A stretch of 64,000 bases of DNA, taken from NCBI GenBank assembly GCA_023376005.1, contig CM042151.1, positions 76,106,446 to 76,170,445 of the forward strand. Direction: 5' to 3'. Source of the stretch: Doryteuthis pealeii (lineage: Eukaryota; Mollusca; Cephalopoda; Myopsida; Loliginidae). Every line of letters starts with the position of its first letter. The first letter of the stretch is position 1. This document shows positions 45,975 through 55,344 of the stretch, piece after piece. The notes under the pieces were generated by a model, which had not been told where the DNA came from, did not search any database, and was given only the letters and a program-made list of their open reading frames with translations. Made by a program: the position numbers and the translations under genes.

Positions 45975-46392
45975 TAATGGATCTGTGGGACTAGCTTGCT
46001 GACCTTTACTCCACAATGGGATGACTTTTTATTTTGGATAATAAGCATTCCTTGTTAAGAGTGAGTTTTTGCTGTAGATTTTCATGCACAAATCATAGAA
46101 GAACAATTTCATTTAAAATTGACAACATTGAAGGGAAGTTTATGGATGTTATTGTCAAAAAAATGATGATAATAAATTAAAAATTTCTCTCAACAAATGG
46201 ATATGCCACTTCACCGGTACATTTTTTGTAGCTTATCAACTTCTTTTAAAATCTTTTTACAAAAATTTCTAAAAACAATTTTTCACAAAACTTTTTCTTC
46301 TGACGATGGCCTAAGTTTTAAACTAGTTGAAAACAATTAAAAATAGATAATATAAAAGAAATATTCCTATTGTCTTATCACTTTTGGTCATC

Positions 46393-46394
<2 letters not shown>

Positions 46395-46428
<34 letters not shown>

Positions 46429-46669
46429 AGGACTGGTTTAGCTCAGTCGGTAGAACATCTGCCTAGGAACCGCAAGGTTACAGGTTCGATACCAGCTCTT
46501 GCCAACTCAACGTATGAGTAGCACAGGGTTCTATGTGGTAAAGTGAGGAGCTGATGGTAGGTGGAGCACTCCACCTCAGATACCAAAACAATCTCCTTAG
46601 TCTAGCATTAGTGAAAAGGGGATAGACTCCCTTGCTGTGTGGCTGATACTGATTTTAGGCCACCCCGAT

Positions 46670-46716
<47 letters not shown>
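46395..46716 (+). mobile_element. SINE S2 copy between TA microsatellites
   Basis: 46429-46672 has a strongly tRNA-like head: TTTAGCTCAGTCGGTAGA (A box) and CAGGTTCGATACCAGC (B box), with CTGCCTAGGAACC in the anticodon region. The body words are as at 45195. It is bounded by TA runs at 46398-46425 and 46674-46716. It reads as a SINE, not a tRNA gene, because the body continues beyond the acceptor position and the anticodon stem pairs poorly. Confidence 0.8.
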
Positions 46717-46722
<6 letters not shown>

Positions 46723-46769
46723 GAACAAAAAGGGATAATAATTCTTTTTATGTTATATTATTTCTAGTC

Positions 46770-46940
46770 ATTTATGGTTAATGCCCTTTGGAAAGACATG
46801 AATCCATGTTTTCCCCACCAGTTAATGGTAAAATAGCAAATGACACTGCTCTCTAGCCTAGATTGGTCACCAGTCTAGGAGAAAGACAACTATAAATTCA
46901 AAACTAATTAGGCATGTACCAGCTCTGTTCTGTAAAACTC
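46770..46940 (+). mobile_element. SINE S1 body fragment
   Basis: GGAAAGACATGAATCCATG, GTTAATGGTAAAATAGC, GTCACCAGTCTAGGAGAAAG; head missing. Confidence 0.5.
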
Positions 46941-47192
46941 ACTCCTGAAACCATAGCCTCACTAAGATTGTGAGGCTGCACCCCTATTCTTTACAAGGTA
47001 TCATCAGATTGCATTTTTAAAAATATATATTTGACAAGAAATTTCAGTTATTCTTTTATCTAATATTATTTCTTATCATTTTCAGATTCTAACCTGACAT
47101 GGATTGTGAAAAATTTCCTGTTATTCTCATAGATGTATGAGAAGTTTAGCTTTTGGATCTTAATATTAAACTTTATGAAGAATTCAAAAGAA

Positions 47193-48056
47193 ATGAGTCA
47201 AAATAATGACATCAAACCTTTTCAATGCGAGGTTTGTGCATCGGCATTCTCCCGCAGGTCAGATTTAAAAAGACACATTAGAACTCACACTGGAGAGAAA
47301 CCATACTCTTGTGACTTTTGCAAATATGCGTCATCAGATAGTTCCGCTTTACAAAGGCACATGCGAATACACACTATGGAGAAACCATACGCTTGTGAAA
47401 TCTGTGGATTTGCAAGTTCACAGAAATCAACACTGAAAAGACACAAGCAGACACACACTGGAGAAAAACCCTATTCGTGTGACATTTGTGGATATATGTG
47501 TTCACGGCGTTCAAATTTAATAGCACACAAACAACTACATAGTGGAGAAAGAAAATACTCTTGTGATATTTGTGGATATGAGTGTACAGTTGGGTCTGTT
47601 TTAAAATCACACTTTCGAACACACACTGGGGAGAAACCATTCTCTTGTGAAATATGTGGTTATTCCTGCTCTCAGAGTTCAAATTTAAAAATACATGAGC
47701 GAATACATACAGGGGAGAAACCATTTGCATGTGACATTTGTGGATCTGCATATTCAAATGGTTCCCATTTGAAAAGACACAAACGCACCCACACTGGCGA
47801 AAAACCATATTCTTGTGATATTTGCAGATTTTCTTGCTCACAAAGTTCAAATTTAAAAGCCCATAAGTTAACACATACTGGAGAAAAACCATATGCATGT
47901 GAAATTTGTGGATATGCCTGCTTACGAAGTTCACATTTGGAAATCCACAAGCGGACTCACATTGGAGAGAAACCATATTCCTGTGAAATTTGTGGATATA
48001 CACGCCTGAGAAATTCAAATTTAAAAGCTCATATGCAAAGTCATGTTGCAGAGTAA
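47193..48056 (+). CDS. Poly-C2H2 zinc-finger protein, 10 fingers
   Basis: A probable nuclear DNA-binding protein of 287 residues. After MSQNNDIKP come ten tandem C2H2 fingers at 28-residue spacing, joined by TGEKP-type linkers (variants TMEKP, SGERK, IGEKP). Helix residues -1, 2, 3, 6: RSDR, DSAR, QSTR, RSNA, VSVS, QSNI, NSHR, QSNA, RSHI, RSNA. Five fingers have Cys in place of the usual Phe (CGYACS-type). The protein ends HMQSHVAE straight after finger 10; there is no effector domain. I chose ATG 47193 rather than the in-frame 47133 because MSQ matches the start of the 54 kb paralogue and has a purine at -3. The exon opens at 47086 after CATTTTCAG. A partial copy of fingers 1-4 lies at 41640-42479. 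Confidence 0.93.
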   Translation: MSQNNDIKPFQCEVCASAFSRRSDLKRHIRTHTGEKPYSCDFCKYASSDSSALQRHMRIHTMEKPYACEICGFASSQKSTLKRHKQTHTGEKPYSCDICGYMCSRRSNLIAHKQLHSGERKYSCDICGYECTVGSVLKSHFRTHTGEKPFSCEICGYSCSQSSNLKIHERIHTGEKPFACDICGSAYSNGSHLKRHKRTHTGEKPYSCDICRFSCSQSSNLKAHKLTHTGEKPYACEICGYACLRSSHLEIHKRTHIGEKPYSCEICGYTRLRNSNLKAHMQSHVAE

Positions 48057-48206
48057 TTCTTTTGTTAAAAAGAATTACTTTGCAATTTTTAAAAATATTT
48101 TTTTAAATATTTTTAAAATTATTTTCCATTTTTGAATAAAAGACATGCATGAATATATTTTTAACACATTCTCCCTTTTTTGACTTACCGGTTTCATTTG
48201 GATCAA

Positions 48207-48495
48207 TTGTGTACTAGTTTAAGGAGATTTATATAGTAACTATCAGTAGTTGGCTTCGGTTTAGAAAGTATGGTAGCTAATATTGACTTGGTGTAAAAAG
48301 TTTTTGAAGTTAATTGTGTACTAGTTTAAAGAGATTTATATAGTAATTGTCAGTAGTTGGCTTCTGGTTTAGAAAGTATGGTAGCTAATATTGACTTGAT
48401 GTAAAAAGTTTTTGAAGTTAATTGTGTACTAGTTTAAGGGGATTTATATAGTAATTGTCAGTGGTTTAGAAAGTATGGTAGCTAATATTTATATG
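48207..48495 (+). repeat. 107-108 bp tandem repeat after the zinc-finger gene
   Basis: Units start TTGTGTACTAGTTTAAGG at 48207, 48314 and 48422; the third is partial and ends in a GT run. Units differ at only a few positions. About 150 bases past the stop codon, so probably 3' UTR or just downstream. Confidence 0.9.
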
Positions 48496-48654
48496 TGTGT
48501 GTGTGTGTAATCTTAACCAAAAAAAATAACAGATTGCAGCAAATTTTATTTGTCAAACACAACTAAAAATCCTTAAGAGAATAAAGCAATTTCCAGGCCA
48601 ATTAGCAATTAAAATAATTGTGTAGGTCTTTGTCCATAATGAATGAACGAAAAA

Positions 48655-48752
48655 GAGCAAGGCATTGTCTTGCCTGCCGGGATTGAACCCGCGTCCTCCC
48701 GCATGCAAAAGCAGATACGATTTAGGCACTAGACGGACACGAAGTGCCAGGA
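48655..48752 (-). mobile_element. tRNA-like sequence, probably a SINE head
   Basis: Minus strand: GTCCGTCTAGTGCCTAAATC (A-box-like), GCATGCGGGAGGACGC, then a clean B box GGGTTCAATCCCGGC. It lies in a GC-richer island (48650-48980). A true tRNA is possible but no 7 bp acceptor pair was found. Confidence 0.5.
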
Positions 48753-49068
48753 TGTTTCGGTAAATACGTACATAAATAACATGTGAGTCGAGCACTCGGC
48801 AGTGAGGAGTTAGCACTAGCAGGTTGACTGACGCAAACGACCGAGTAAAGAAATGTGATTTTGAACTGCTAAAAATCATTTCGACTACGGTGACGGATTT
48901 TGCAGCTGCTAGGCGAGGACGAGGAAAGGTTTGACTTGCTGGACGACTGTGGATTCGCTTGTTTTTGCCCTCCCCTCTCGGCAGAAGCTTATTGATATGA
49001 ACATCTATTTCCCCCCATATATTTCCCCCCTTCTATATTTTTTCTTTTAAATTAATTTCCAAAGTATA

Positions 49069-49430
49069 TACGAGGATGTGTCAAAAAGTAATGCCATTTT
49101 GTTTAGGATAGGTATAATTACCAACACAGGAACATGTATCATACATCAAAATGAAGCTGGTCCTATGTGAATCCCATTCTTACTTCTCCACATAGTCACC
49201 ATTTATATCAATAGCAATGTTCCATCTTTGAATGAGAGCATGCATCTCTGCCCCATAAAATTCTGTTGAATGAGCCACATCTTCACTACAGATTTCACTT
49301 CCTTGTCACTGGAATAATGTTTGCCTCTCAGACCCTCTTTCATGGAGCTGAAGAGATGATTGTCTGAAGGCACTAAATCTGGTGAGTAAACTGTAGTGAA
49401 GAAGTGGCTCAAAGAACAATCAACAGAATT
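49069..49430 (-). mobile_element. Mariner remnant, 3' part of transposase plus terminal repeat
   Basis: Minus strand reads YSPDLVPSDNHLFSSMKEGL (third catalytic Asp in VPSD), GKHYSSDKEVK, then drifts from frame to a stop. The terminus CGAGGATGTGTCAAAAAG abuts TA at 49069-49070, the usual mariner target. The 5' two thirds are missing. No intact transposase. Confidence 0.8.
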
Positions 49431-49979
49431 TTACGGGGCAAGGATACATTAGTGTCAGCTGAAGCTTTTTCAATGGGAAAAAAATCACCAAAATAACTAC
49501 TAAAGTTTTTAATGAGGTTTTAGGGGTTTTAATGAGAGGGGAAAAGATCACTTACCTTGTATTATAATGGATGGAGAGAAAACAAAGAATTATGGGTAGA
49601 AAAGTGGCTACATAAGTCAATAGGAAGATTCAGTTGATTTTTTTTTATCAAATGAAGAAATAAAGACAAACCAACCAACCAACCAACCAATGTATTGCAT
49701 CCTTTTCGCTTCAGGTAAGTAAAAGTCATCACAATATTTTTTAGTAACTTTGAATACATGCTGGCCTACCAAACACACTTTGTTTCATCTCTGTTGCAAT
49801 TTTTTCAATGCACATCCACAGACAGACTGGAATATAAAGTATTAAGGTTTAGGAACCAGAAGTACTGGGAAATCAGTAACCTACTTGTATGAATAGTCCT
49901 TGATCCAAATATCAGAAATCCCACTAAGAATGTTATGGGTTACACTGGAAAAAAATTTGGATTAGAACAATAGGAAATC

Positions 49980-50100
49980 GAATGGTTGGTTGGTTGGATT
50001 TTATGGCATGTCAACCATTGTTGGGTTATTTTATGCTGAAGACATTTTGTTTTCTTCATTCTTATTGGGTATTCAGTTTTTTTTTCAATACATTTTTCGA
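49980..50100 (+). repeat. R1 5' fragment
   Basis: GGTTGGTTGGTTGGATTTTATGG, CATGTCAACCATTGTTGGG, then ends before the CCACTCCGGGTC part. Confidence 0.55.
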
Positions 50101-50111
50101 TACATTTGGTG

Positions 50112-50355
50112 CAAATTTTGGACCATATTACCTTTAGGCACCCCTTTTTGATCTCGATTAAGAAAGGACATGTTTTTCATTTACCCCGTCACTATCTGGT
50201 TGTTTGTTAGGGGCTAGGGTTAGTTTTATAATTTTTAAAAAAATCTAAAAATCATCTGTTAAAACAACCGGATATTGACAGTGTAAATGAAAAACATGTC
50301 CTTTCTTAATCAAGATCAAAAAGGGGTGCCTAAAGGTCATAGGGTCCCAAATTTT
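50112..50355. mobile_element. Family B inverted-repeat element (copy B3, complete)
   Basis: The element is 50120-50347 (228 bp). It starts GGACCATATTACCTTTAGG and ends CCTAAAGGTCATAGGGTCC; inner paired words are AAAGGACATG and TTACCCCGTC/GACAGTGTAAA. The core has TTAGGGGCTAGGGTTAG. Perfect 8 bp flanks CAAATTTT at 50112-50119 and 50348-50355. Confidence 0.9.
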
Positions 50356-50993
50356 TAATTTCCAAAAATGTAAAACTTTTAAAGAAAAATAACAGATTAG
50401 TTTTCTTACCAAAATATCATTCGTATCTAATTACACTTTATCTGTTAGGTTTATAGGCTGTTGGAATTCTTAAAGCTATTTAGGGACATGGAAAATTCCC
50501 TTTTTATTTTATCAGAGGGATCAGCTTTCCATATAGTCGTCAGTAGCAGTCCATTCTTTACCTATGCATATGTTGATATTGCTACTAAGATATATGAACT
50601 GGCCTACTAATTTCAGATGGTAGCCATTTGAGAAGTAGATGGCACCATCTTGAAGATACATGAACTCAGATAAAACAGAGTTTATGTAGAGATCAATTCT
50701 ACTTGCAGCCTGCTTCAGATACAAGTATTATTGTTGTATATTGATAATAAACTGTTGTTTTTGAGCAGTTAGTGTAGAGATGATTAGTATAAATTTTGAT
50801 TTCAAAGTTGCTGAAATTCAAAATCATTGAAGGGTTAGATGATTGGCATGAAATAACCTGTGGGTGATCTTCTTTCCGGTTACACAAACTGAGAGGTGTA
50901 TCCCTTTCAAAGTTGATGCTTGAGGTTTTCATGCTCAATTCTTTCACTGTCAAAACTGGTACAGCCATCATCCACATGAATTCTCCAGTCAGT

Positions 50994-51026
<33 letters not shown>

Positions 51027-51740
51027 CTTTTTGCTTCATTAATTATATCGTATTTTCAAATTTGTTGGTTCGTACTTGAATACCACTTGACCTAAAATGA
51101 CTTTATTACTTACATCTGTTTAGTTATTACTTACTTATGTTTAGTGCGAAGCAGATGTCTGTGAGGGAGTGTGGCAGATGTGAGATGATGGACCGTTTAA
51201 ATTAAGAAAGATAAGAATTAATCTATTAAAAACTATCACAAGCAAAAATCTACAGCTAATTAAGATGTATATATGAGTCACTTGATTTGGCGATAAACGA
51301 CTAATGAACAAAAAAATTCTAAAAAAAAAAAGATAGTCAGTTAGGCCAGAGATATTGCAATGTAAGTACATACTGGCTTTGATTTCATGCATGTGGCTGA
51401 AGGATCCTCAGTTGAAAAATGTCTGTTTCGGAACAGAAATGTGTTCACAGAATACAAGCTTTGGTTGTCTCTATATGAACTAAATGGCAGACTTGGCAAG
51501 ATCAAATCAGACCAGCATCTTAAAGATACAGACCAGACCAGTCAATAGAAGTTGGGAGAAAAATGAAGATAGCAACAGATAATAGATTACAGAACACAAA
51601 AAAACAGAAGTTAGATGAAATGTCCCAGCTACACAAGAAATAGAAAATAAAAAGTTCAGCCATGCAGCCATCTCCTCAAGTAAGTAAAAGAATTGAGAGG
51701 GTATGACCATGGATGCTGTCATTACTCATGATAAAATAGA
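50356..51740. other. No gene; a repeat at 51360-51720
   Basis: 51360-51720 shares GCTACACAAGAAATAGAA, AGACCAGTCAA and AGTAAGTA words with 62080-62405. A CA microsatellite lies at 50996-51018. No protein domain recognised. Confidence 0.5.
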
Positions 51741-51750
51741 AACACTCTCT

Positions 51751-51751
<1 letters not shown>

Positions 51752-51800
<49 letters not shown>

Positions 51801-51850
51801 ATATCGGTATATATATATAATATATATATATATATACCCGATATCATCAT
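51752..51850. repeat. CA/TA microsatellite with hairpin
   Basis: CA then TA run; GATGATATCGGTATATATAT at 51797 pairs with ATATATACCCGATATCATCA at 51829-51848, a stem over an AT loop. The right side merges into the ATC tail of the next LINE fragment. Confidence 0.8.
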
Positions 51851-52205
51851 CATCAAGTCATGCTGGCAGCATGAATATTAATGACTCTCTTTTGCCAACT
51901 GTCCAGGCATGTGCTTCATGCAGCACCAGAATCTGCACAGAGCTGATTTATGTAGGTTTTTACTGGTCAGCCTATACAGACACAAGTTCATCCTTGCTTC
52001 TCCAGCAGTGGCCAGTATATCATTCATTTTACTCAGTTTGATAGGAGGCATGTGGCCATACAGCTGCTTTTTTGTGGGGTGCTGCTTTCTTGTGGGGGCT
52101 GCTTCCAAGACTTGGTCAAGACAGCCTGCAGCATTCTTGTGTAGTTCCCATGCTTTAAGTACTTTGTTAGTGTAGCCATACAGTAGCATTGATACTACTA
52201 TACTT
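51851..52205 (-). mobile_element. Non-LTR retrotransposon 3' region (same family as 12180)
   Basis: Minus-strand frame reads LDQVLEAAPTRKQHPTKKQ, LYGHMPPIKLSK, ILATAGEARMNL and LHKSALCRFWCC-like. It shares the AAPHK...AVWPP words with the 12180 copy and has the ATC-complementary tail at 51841-51850. Internally rearranged and not functional. Confidence 0.65.
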
Positions 52206-52742
52206 TGGAAGAATTTTCACTTTATCTTATCAAAAAGATCAGATTCATAATTGTTAAAAACTTATTGAAAATAGAATCAGTCAATATCATATTTGATGAA
52301 TTTTGAGCAAGCATATAACTCTGTAATTTCTGCCAACTTGGGAAAGATTTTCATCTAGATATATAAAATAAAGTTTCTGTATGTGGGTTTTAATGATTGA
52401 GGGCATGTTATTTATAAAGGAAAATTGGTGAAGACCAGCAAAGACCAAATTTCAATAGAATCTACACCTTATTTTTTTCTGCAAAGATGTTAAAATGTTT
52501 TTACTCTTCATTTTCCATACGAAAAGCTGGATAAAGATAAGGGTATAAACAATGATATCATTGAATACCCCTATTAAAAATCATGTATACAATAGAGAGA
52601 GAGACAGAGAGACATGTTAGAGAGGATATGGGCTTACGTGATTCTTGTTAACTTTGCTTGAGGATTCTTCTAACTTGTCGTCCGCCATGTTCCTGTCTAA
52701 TTGACTTCTATCTGCTGGCTTCTTCTGGGCTGAGCTGAGTTA
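52206..52742. other. No gene recognised
   Basis: Ends in a GC-richer patch at 52630-52742 next to the LTR below; its minus strand has a short frame starting MADDKLEESSSKVNKNH that could be a retroelement leader or gag start, but it stops after 22 codons. Confidence 0.4.
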
Positions 52743-52993
52743 GTCCTTGTTTTAATATTCATTTAATTAATTAAAACAAGACTTGGTTTTACTTGATCAA
52801 GTTTTATTAGCCCATACTGATTATTCACTGTGTAGGAGACCGACCCAGAGCACATCTAAGCTCTCTGACAGTTGGGTTGAATCTGATCTAAATTCTAACT
52901 GTCACGTGTCTGTTATGGCACTCTTTCACACGCCTCTGGAGGTCAAGGGTTACCAACAGTCCCGGCAATTTTCCATCAGGACTTAACAGACCT
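52743..52993 (-). mobile_element. Probable LTR, family L3
   Basis: Minus strand 52988-52748 starts TGTTAAGTCCTGATGG and ends ATATTAAAACA, with flanks AGGTC and AGGAC (4 of 5). It contains CACGTGAC and a polyadenylation-like CTAATAAAACTTG near its 3' end. Whether it is solo or adjoins a remnant of gag is unclear. Confidence 0.5.
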
Positions 52994-53394
52994 AAATTTA
53001 ATTTCTAGCTACAGGGTTTGTTCACAATTCATGATCTCTCATGAATTGTACCAATATATTTAAAAACTAATTCAAAACGATTAATAAAGGATAAAGCATA
53101 ATAAAAAGCAAATAAAAGACAAAAATACAAAAAAAGACGAAAATTACAACTTAAGAATATATAAAGAATAAACAAATATATAGAAAAATAATTTTTATTA
53201 ATCTATATGTAAATGTAGATAAAATATTTTTTACTTTTTGAATCCCGAGCAGTGCCAGATAGCTCTGCTAGTATAATATAAAATTACCAGAAAATAGATT
53301 TAATTAAAATATTTTTATATGAAATTTTGAATGAGATCATATCAAAAATGGAGATTCATAAAGTTTACAAGTTTTTTTTTACTTTTTAAAAATT

Positions 53395-54372
53395 TTTTAG
53401 AAACCAAAAGCCCTTGCCTAAGGCTAGCACTTAATTCCTTTATAAATAATATTTGTATCCTAAGGATCGTTTTAGGATGGAGCATGTTCTTTTGATAGCT
53501 GCTATTTGTACTTCATAGCATCTTGGTTTACCAGGTATTGCATCAAGGTATTGTTTCAAGTTTTGCTTGACTAACCCAGTTGCCCTATCACAACTGGTAT
53601 GATATTGATTTCTTTCAATGAGCAAGTTGTTTTTAGGTCATTCTTGAGGTTTTGATATTTTGTAATTTTTTCACACTTGGCTCTATTGAGGCCAATCATT
53701 TGGGACAGCTACATCAATAACAAGAGTAGTTTTTTTTGTTTATCCCAGATGACAATATCTGGTTTAATGGGATAGACATTTTTTAGATGGTTATTTACCA
53801 TTCCCATTGTTTTATACATGGAGCTCTTGATGTACTGCCCCATGCTTAACATTATGGCTCGATATGAATGATTGATTTCAATAAGACCTAAACCGCCCTC
53901 TCTTCTTGGTAGGTATATCCTGTCCATGTACTGATGTCGGTAGGTAACCTTATACAGGATTAGCATTTTCCTAGTTTTGGTATCAATTCTATTGATGTAG
54001 CATTGTGCCAGTCAATAATACCCCAATCCATAGGAAATGACAAGTAATGCAAGTTGTTGGTGGCAGTTATTTGTTTTTTGGAGTTAATCCCAATTTGAGG
54101 ATCTTTTAAAGGTGGTTGATGTATTCCTTTTCTGCCTTTTCTCTCATTTGTCCATGTTCAAGCATTGTATTTTCTCCAATGTCAAAGTCTTCAATATAGC
54201 TATTTTTGATGAATTTGATTGGTCAAGTTTCATTACTGGCCTAAAGCAGTCTGCCCTGTCAAGCCACTCTGATGAACCATGAAATGGTGAAACAGGACTG
54301 TATATAGATGAAAATATGTATGCTACCCATTCTTTCTTGAATCAGGGTTGCTGGATTGTCACTGTCTCCTGT
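53395..54372 (-). mobile_element. Non-LTR retrotransposon 3' half, dead
   Basis: Minus-strand words in order: TGDSDNPATLIQERMG; EDFDIGENTMLEHGQMREKA; NRIDTKTRKMLILYKVTYRH; MDRIYLPRREGGLGLIEINH; KPDIVIWDKQKK; ATGLVKQNLKQYLD; PGKPRCYEVQIAAIKR; and a stop after LGYKYYL. This is the end of the reverse transcriptase and the restriction-like endonuclease region of an R2/R4-like element. Frameshifts break it into at least four frames. It lies directly downstream of, and in the same orientation as, the 54 kb zinc-finger gene. Confidence 0.8.
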
Positions 54373-54497
54373 AAAACCGCCCTCTCTTCTTGGTAGGTAT
54401 ATCCTGTCCATGCACTGATGTTGGTAAATAACCTTATACAGGGTTAGCATTTTCCTAGTTTTGGTATTAAGTCTATTGATGTAGCATTGTGGCCAGT
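54373..54497 (-). repeat. Second copy of a 125 bp retroelement segment
   Basis: Repeats 53889-54012 with few differences (RIDTKTRK ... YLPRREGG coding words). Its upstream edge is fused to the last finger of the zinc-finger gene at ACTGG, so the gene's final 15 codons and stop are retroelement sequence in a non-native frame. Confidence 0.85.
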
Positions 54498-55265
54498 ATG
54501 AACTTGAATGTGCTGTCTTAAATGTGAAGTTGTTGCAAATGTTGATTCACAAAAGTCACAAGGAAAAGGTCTCTCCCCTGTGTGTGTCCGTATATGCCTT
54601 TTCAGATTTGAACTGGAAGAAAATGCAGATCCACATACATTACATGAAAAAGGTTTCTCTCCAGTGTGTGTTCGCATATGTTGGTTTAAATTAGACTTTC
54701 CTGAAAAAGCAGAGCCACACACCTCACAAGTATAGGGTTTCTCATCTGTGTGTGTTTGCAAATGTTCTTTGAGACTTGACCTACCTGAAAAAGCAGCTCC
54801 ACATATATCACAAGAATATGGCTTCTGCCCACTGTGTATTATTAAGTGCTGTTTTAAATGTGAACTTCGAGAAAATGCAAACCCACAAATATCACATGAA
54901 TATGGTTTTTCTCCAGAATGCGTCCGCATGTGCATTCTCAATGCTGAACTGTCTGAACATGCATATTGGCAAATTTCACAAGAATATGGTTTCTCTCCAG
55001 TGTGTGTGCGTTTGTGAATTTTTAATGTTGATCTTTGTGAGCTTGCATAACCACAAATCTCACATGAGTATGGTTTTTCTCCAGTGTGTGTCCGCATATG
55101 TCTTCTTAAAGATGAGGTATCCAAGGATGCATATTCACAAAGGTCACAAGAATATGGTTTCTCACCAGTGTGTCTTTGTACGTGCCTTTTTAAATCTGAA
55201 CTTCTAAAAAATGATGATCCACAAACTTCGCATGAGTATGGCTTTGTTTCAGTTTCTTGGCTCAT
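54444..55265 (-). CDS. Poly-C2H2 zinc-finger protein, 9 fingers, retroelement-derived C-terminus
   Basis: 273 residues, probably a nuclear DNA-binding protein. After MSQETET come nine tandem fingers at 28-residue spacing. Helix residues -1, 2, 3, 6: RSDR, DSSR, QSTI, DSAM, RSHQ, GSSE, GSNQ, SSNR, TSHQ. Linkers are TGEKP-type, with SGQKP and TDEKP variants. Fingers 1-3 align with fingers 1-3 of the 47 kb gene; later ones do not. After VHTG of finger 9 the frame enters a non-LTR fragment, adding HNATSIDLIPKLGKC and the stop. The ATG has A at -3. The exon begins at 55342 after TTCTGTTTTCAG (minus strand). Most fingers here keep the usual Phe. An ancestral longer array may have been truncated. 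Confidence 0.92.
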   Translation of the reverse strand: MSQETETKPYSCEVCGSSFFRSSDLKRHVQRHTGEKPYSCDLCEYASLDTSSLRRHMRTHTGEKPYSCEICGYASSQRSTLKIHKRTHTGEKPYSCEICQYACSDSSALRMHMRTHSGEKPYSCDICGFAFSRSSHLKQHLIIHSGQKPYSCDICGAAFSGRSSLKEHLQTHTDEKPYTCEVCGSAFSGKSNLNQHMRTHTGEKPFSCNVCGSAFSSSSNLKRHIRTHTGERPFPCDFCESTFATTSHLRQHIQVHTGHNATSIDLIPKLGKC

Positions 55266-55344
55266 TTTGCTTGGAATGAGTTTATATAAACATTAGGAAA
55301 TTTCAGGTTTTTTTTATTTCAAGAAATTCTCCATAGCGCAATCT

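Noticed and set aside
46429..46500. Functional tRNA gene
   Set aside because: A and B boxes are good, but the anticodon stem pairs poorly and the sequence continues into a repeated SINE body that recurs at 45195.
48553..48879. 108-codon minus-strand open frame
   Set aside because: It crosses the tRNA-like SINE head and has no domain; the open frame is probably chance in a GC-richer island.
51909..52175. Plus-strand 88-codon frame
   Set aside because: Antisense of the LINE fragment at 51851-52205.
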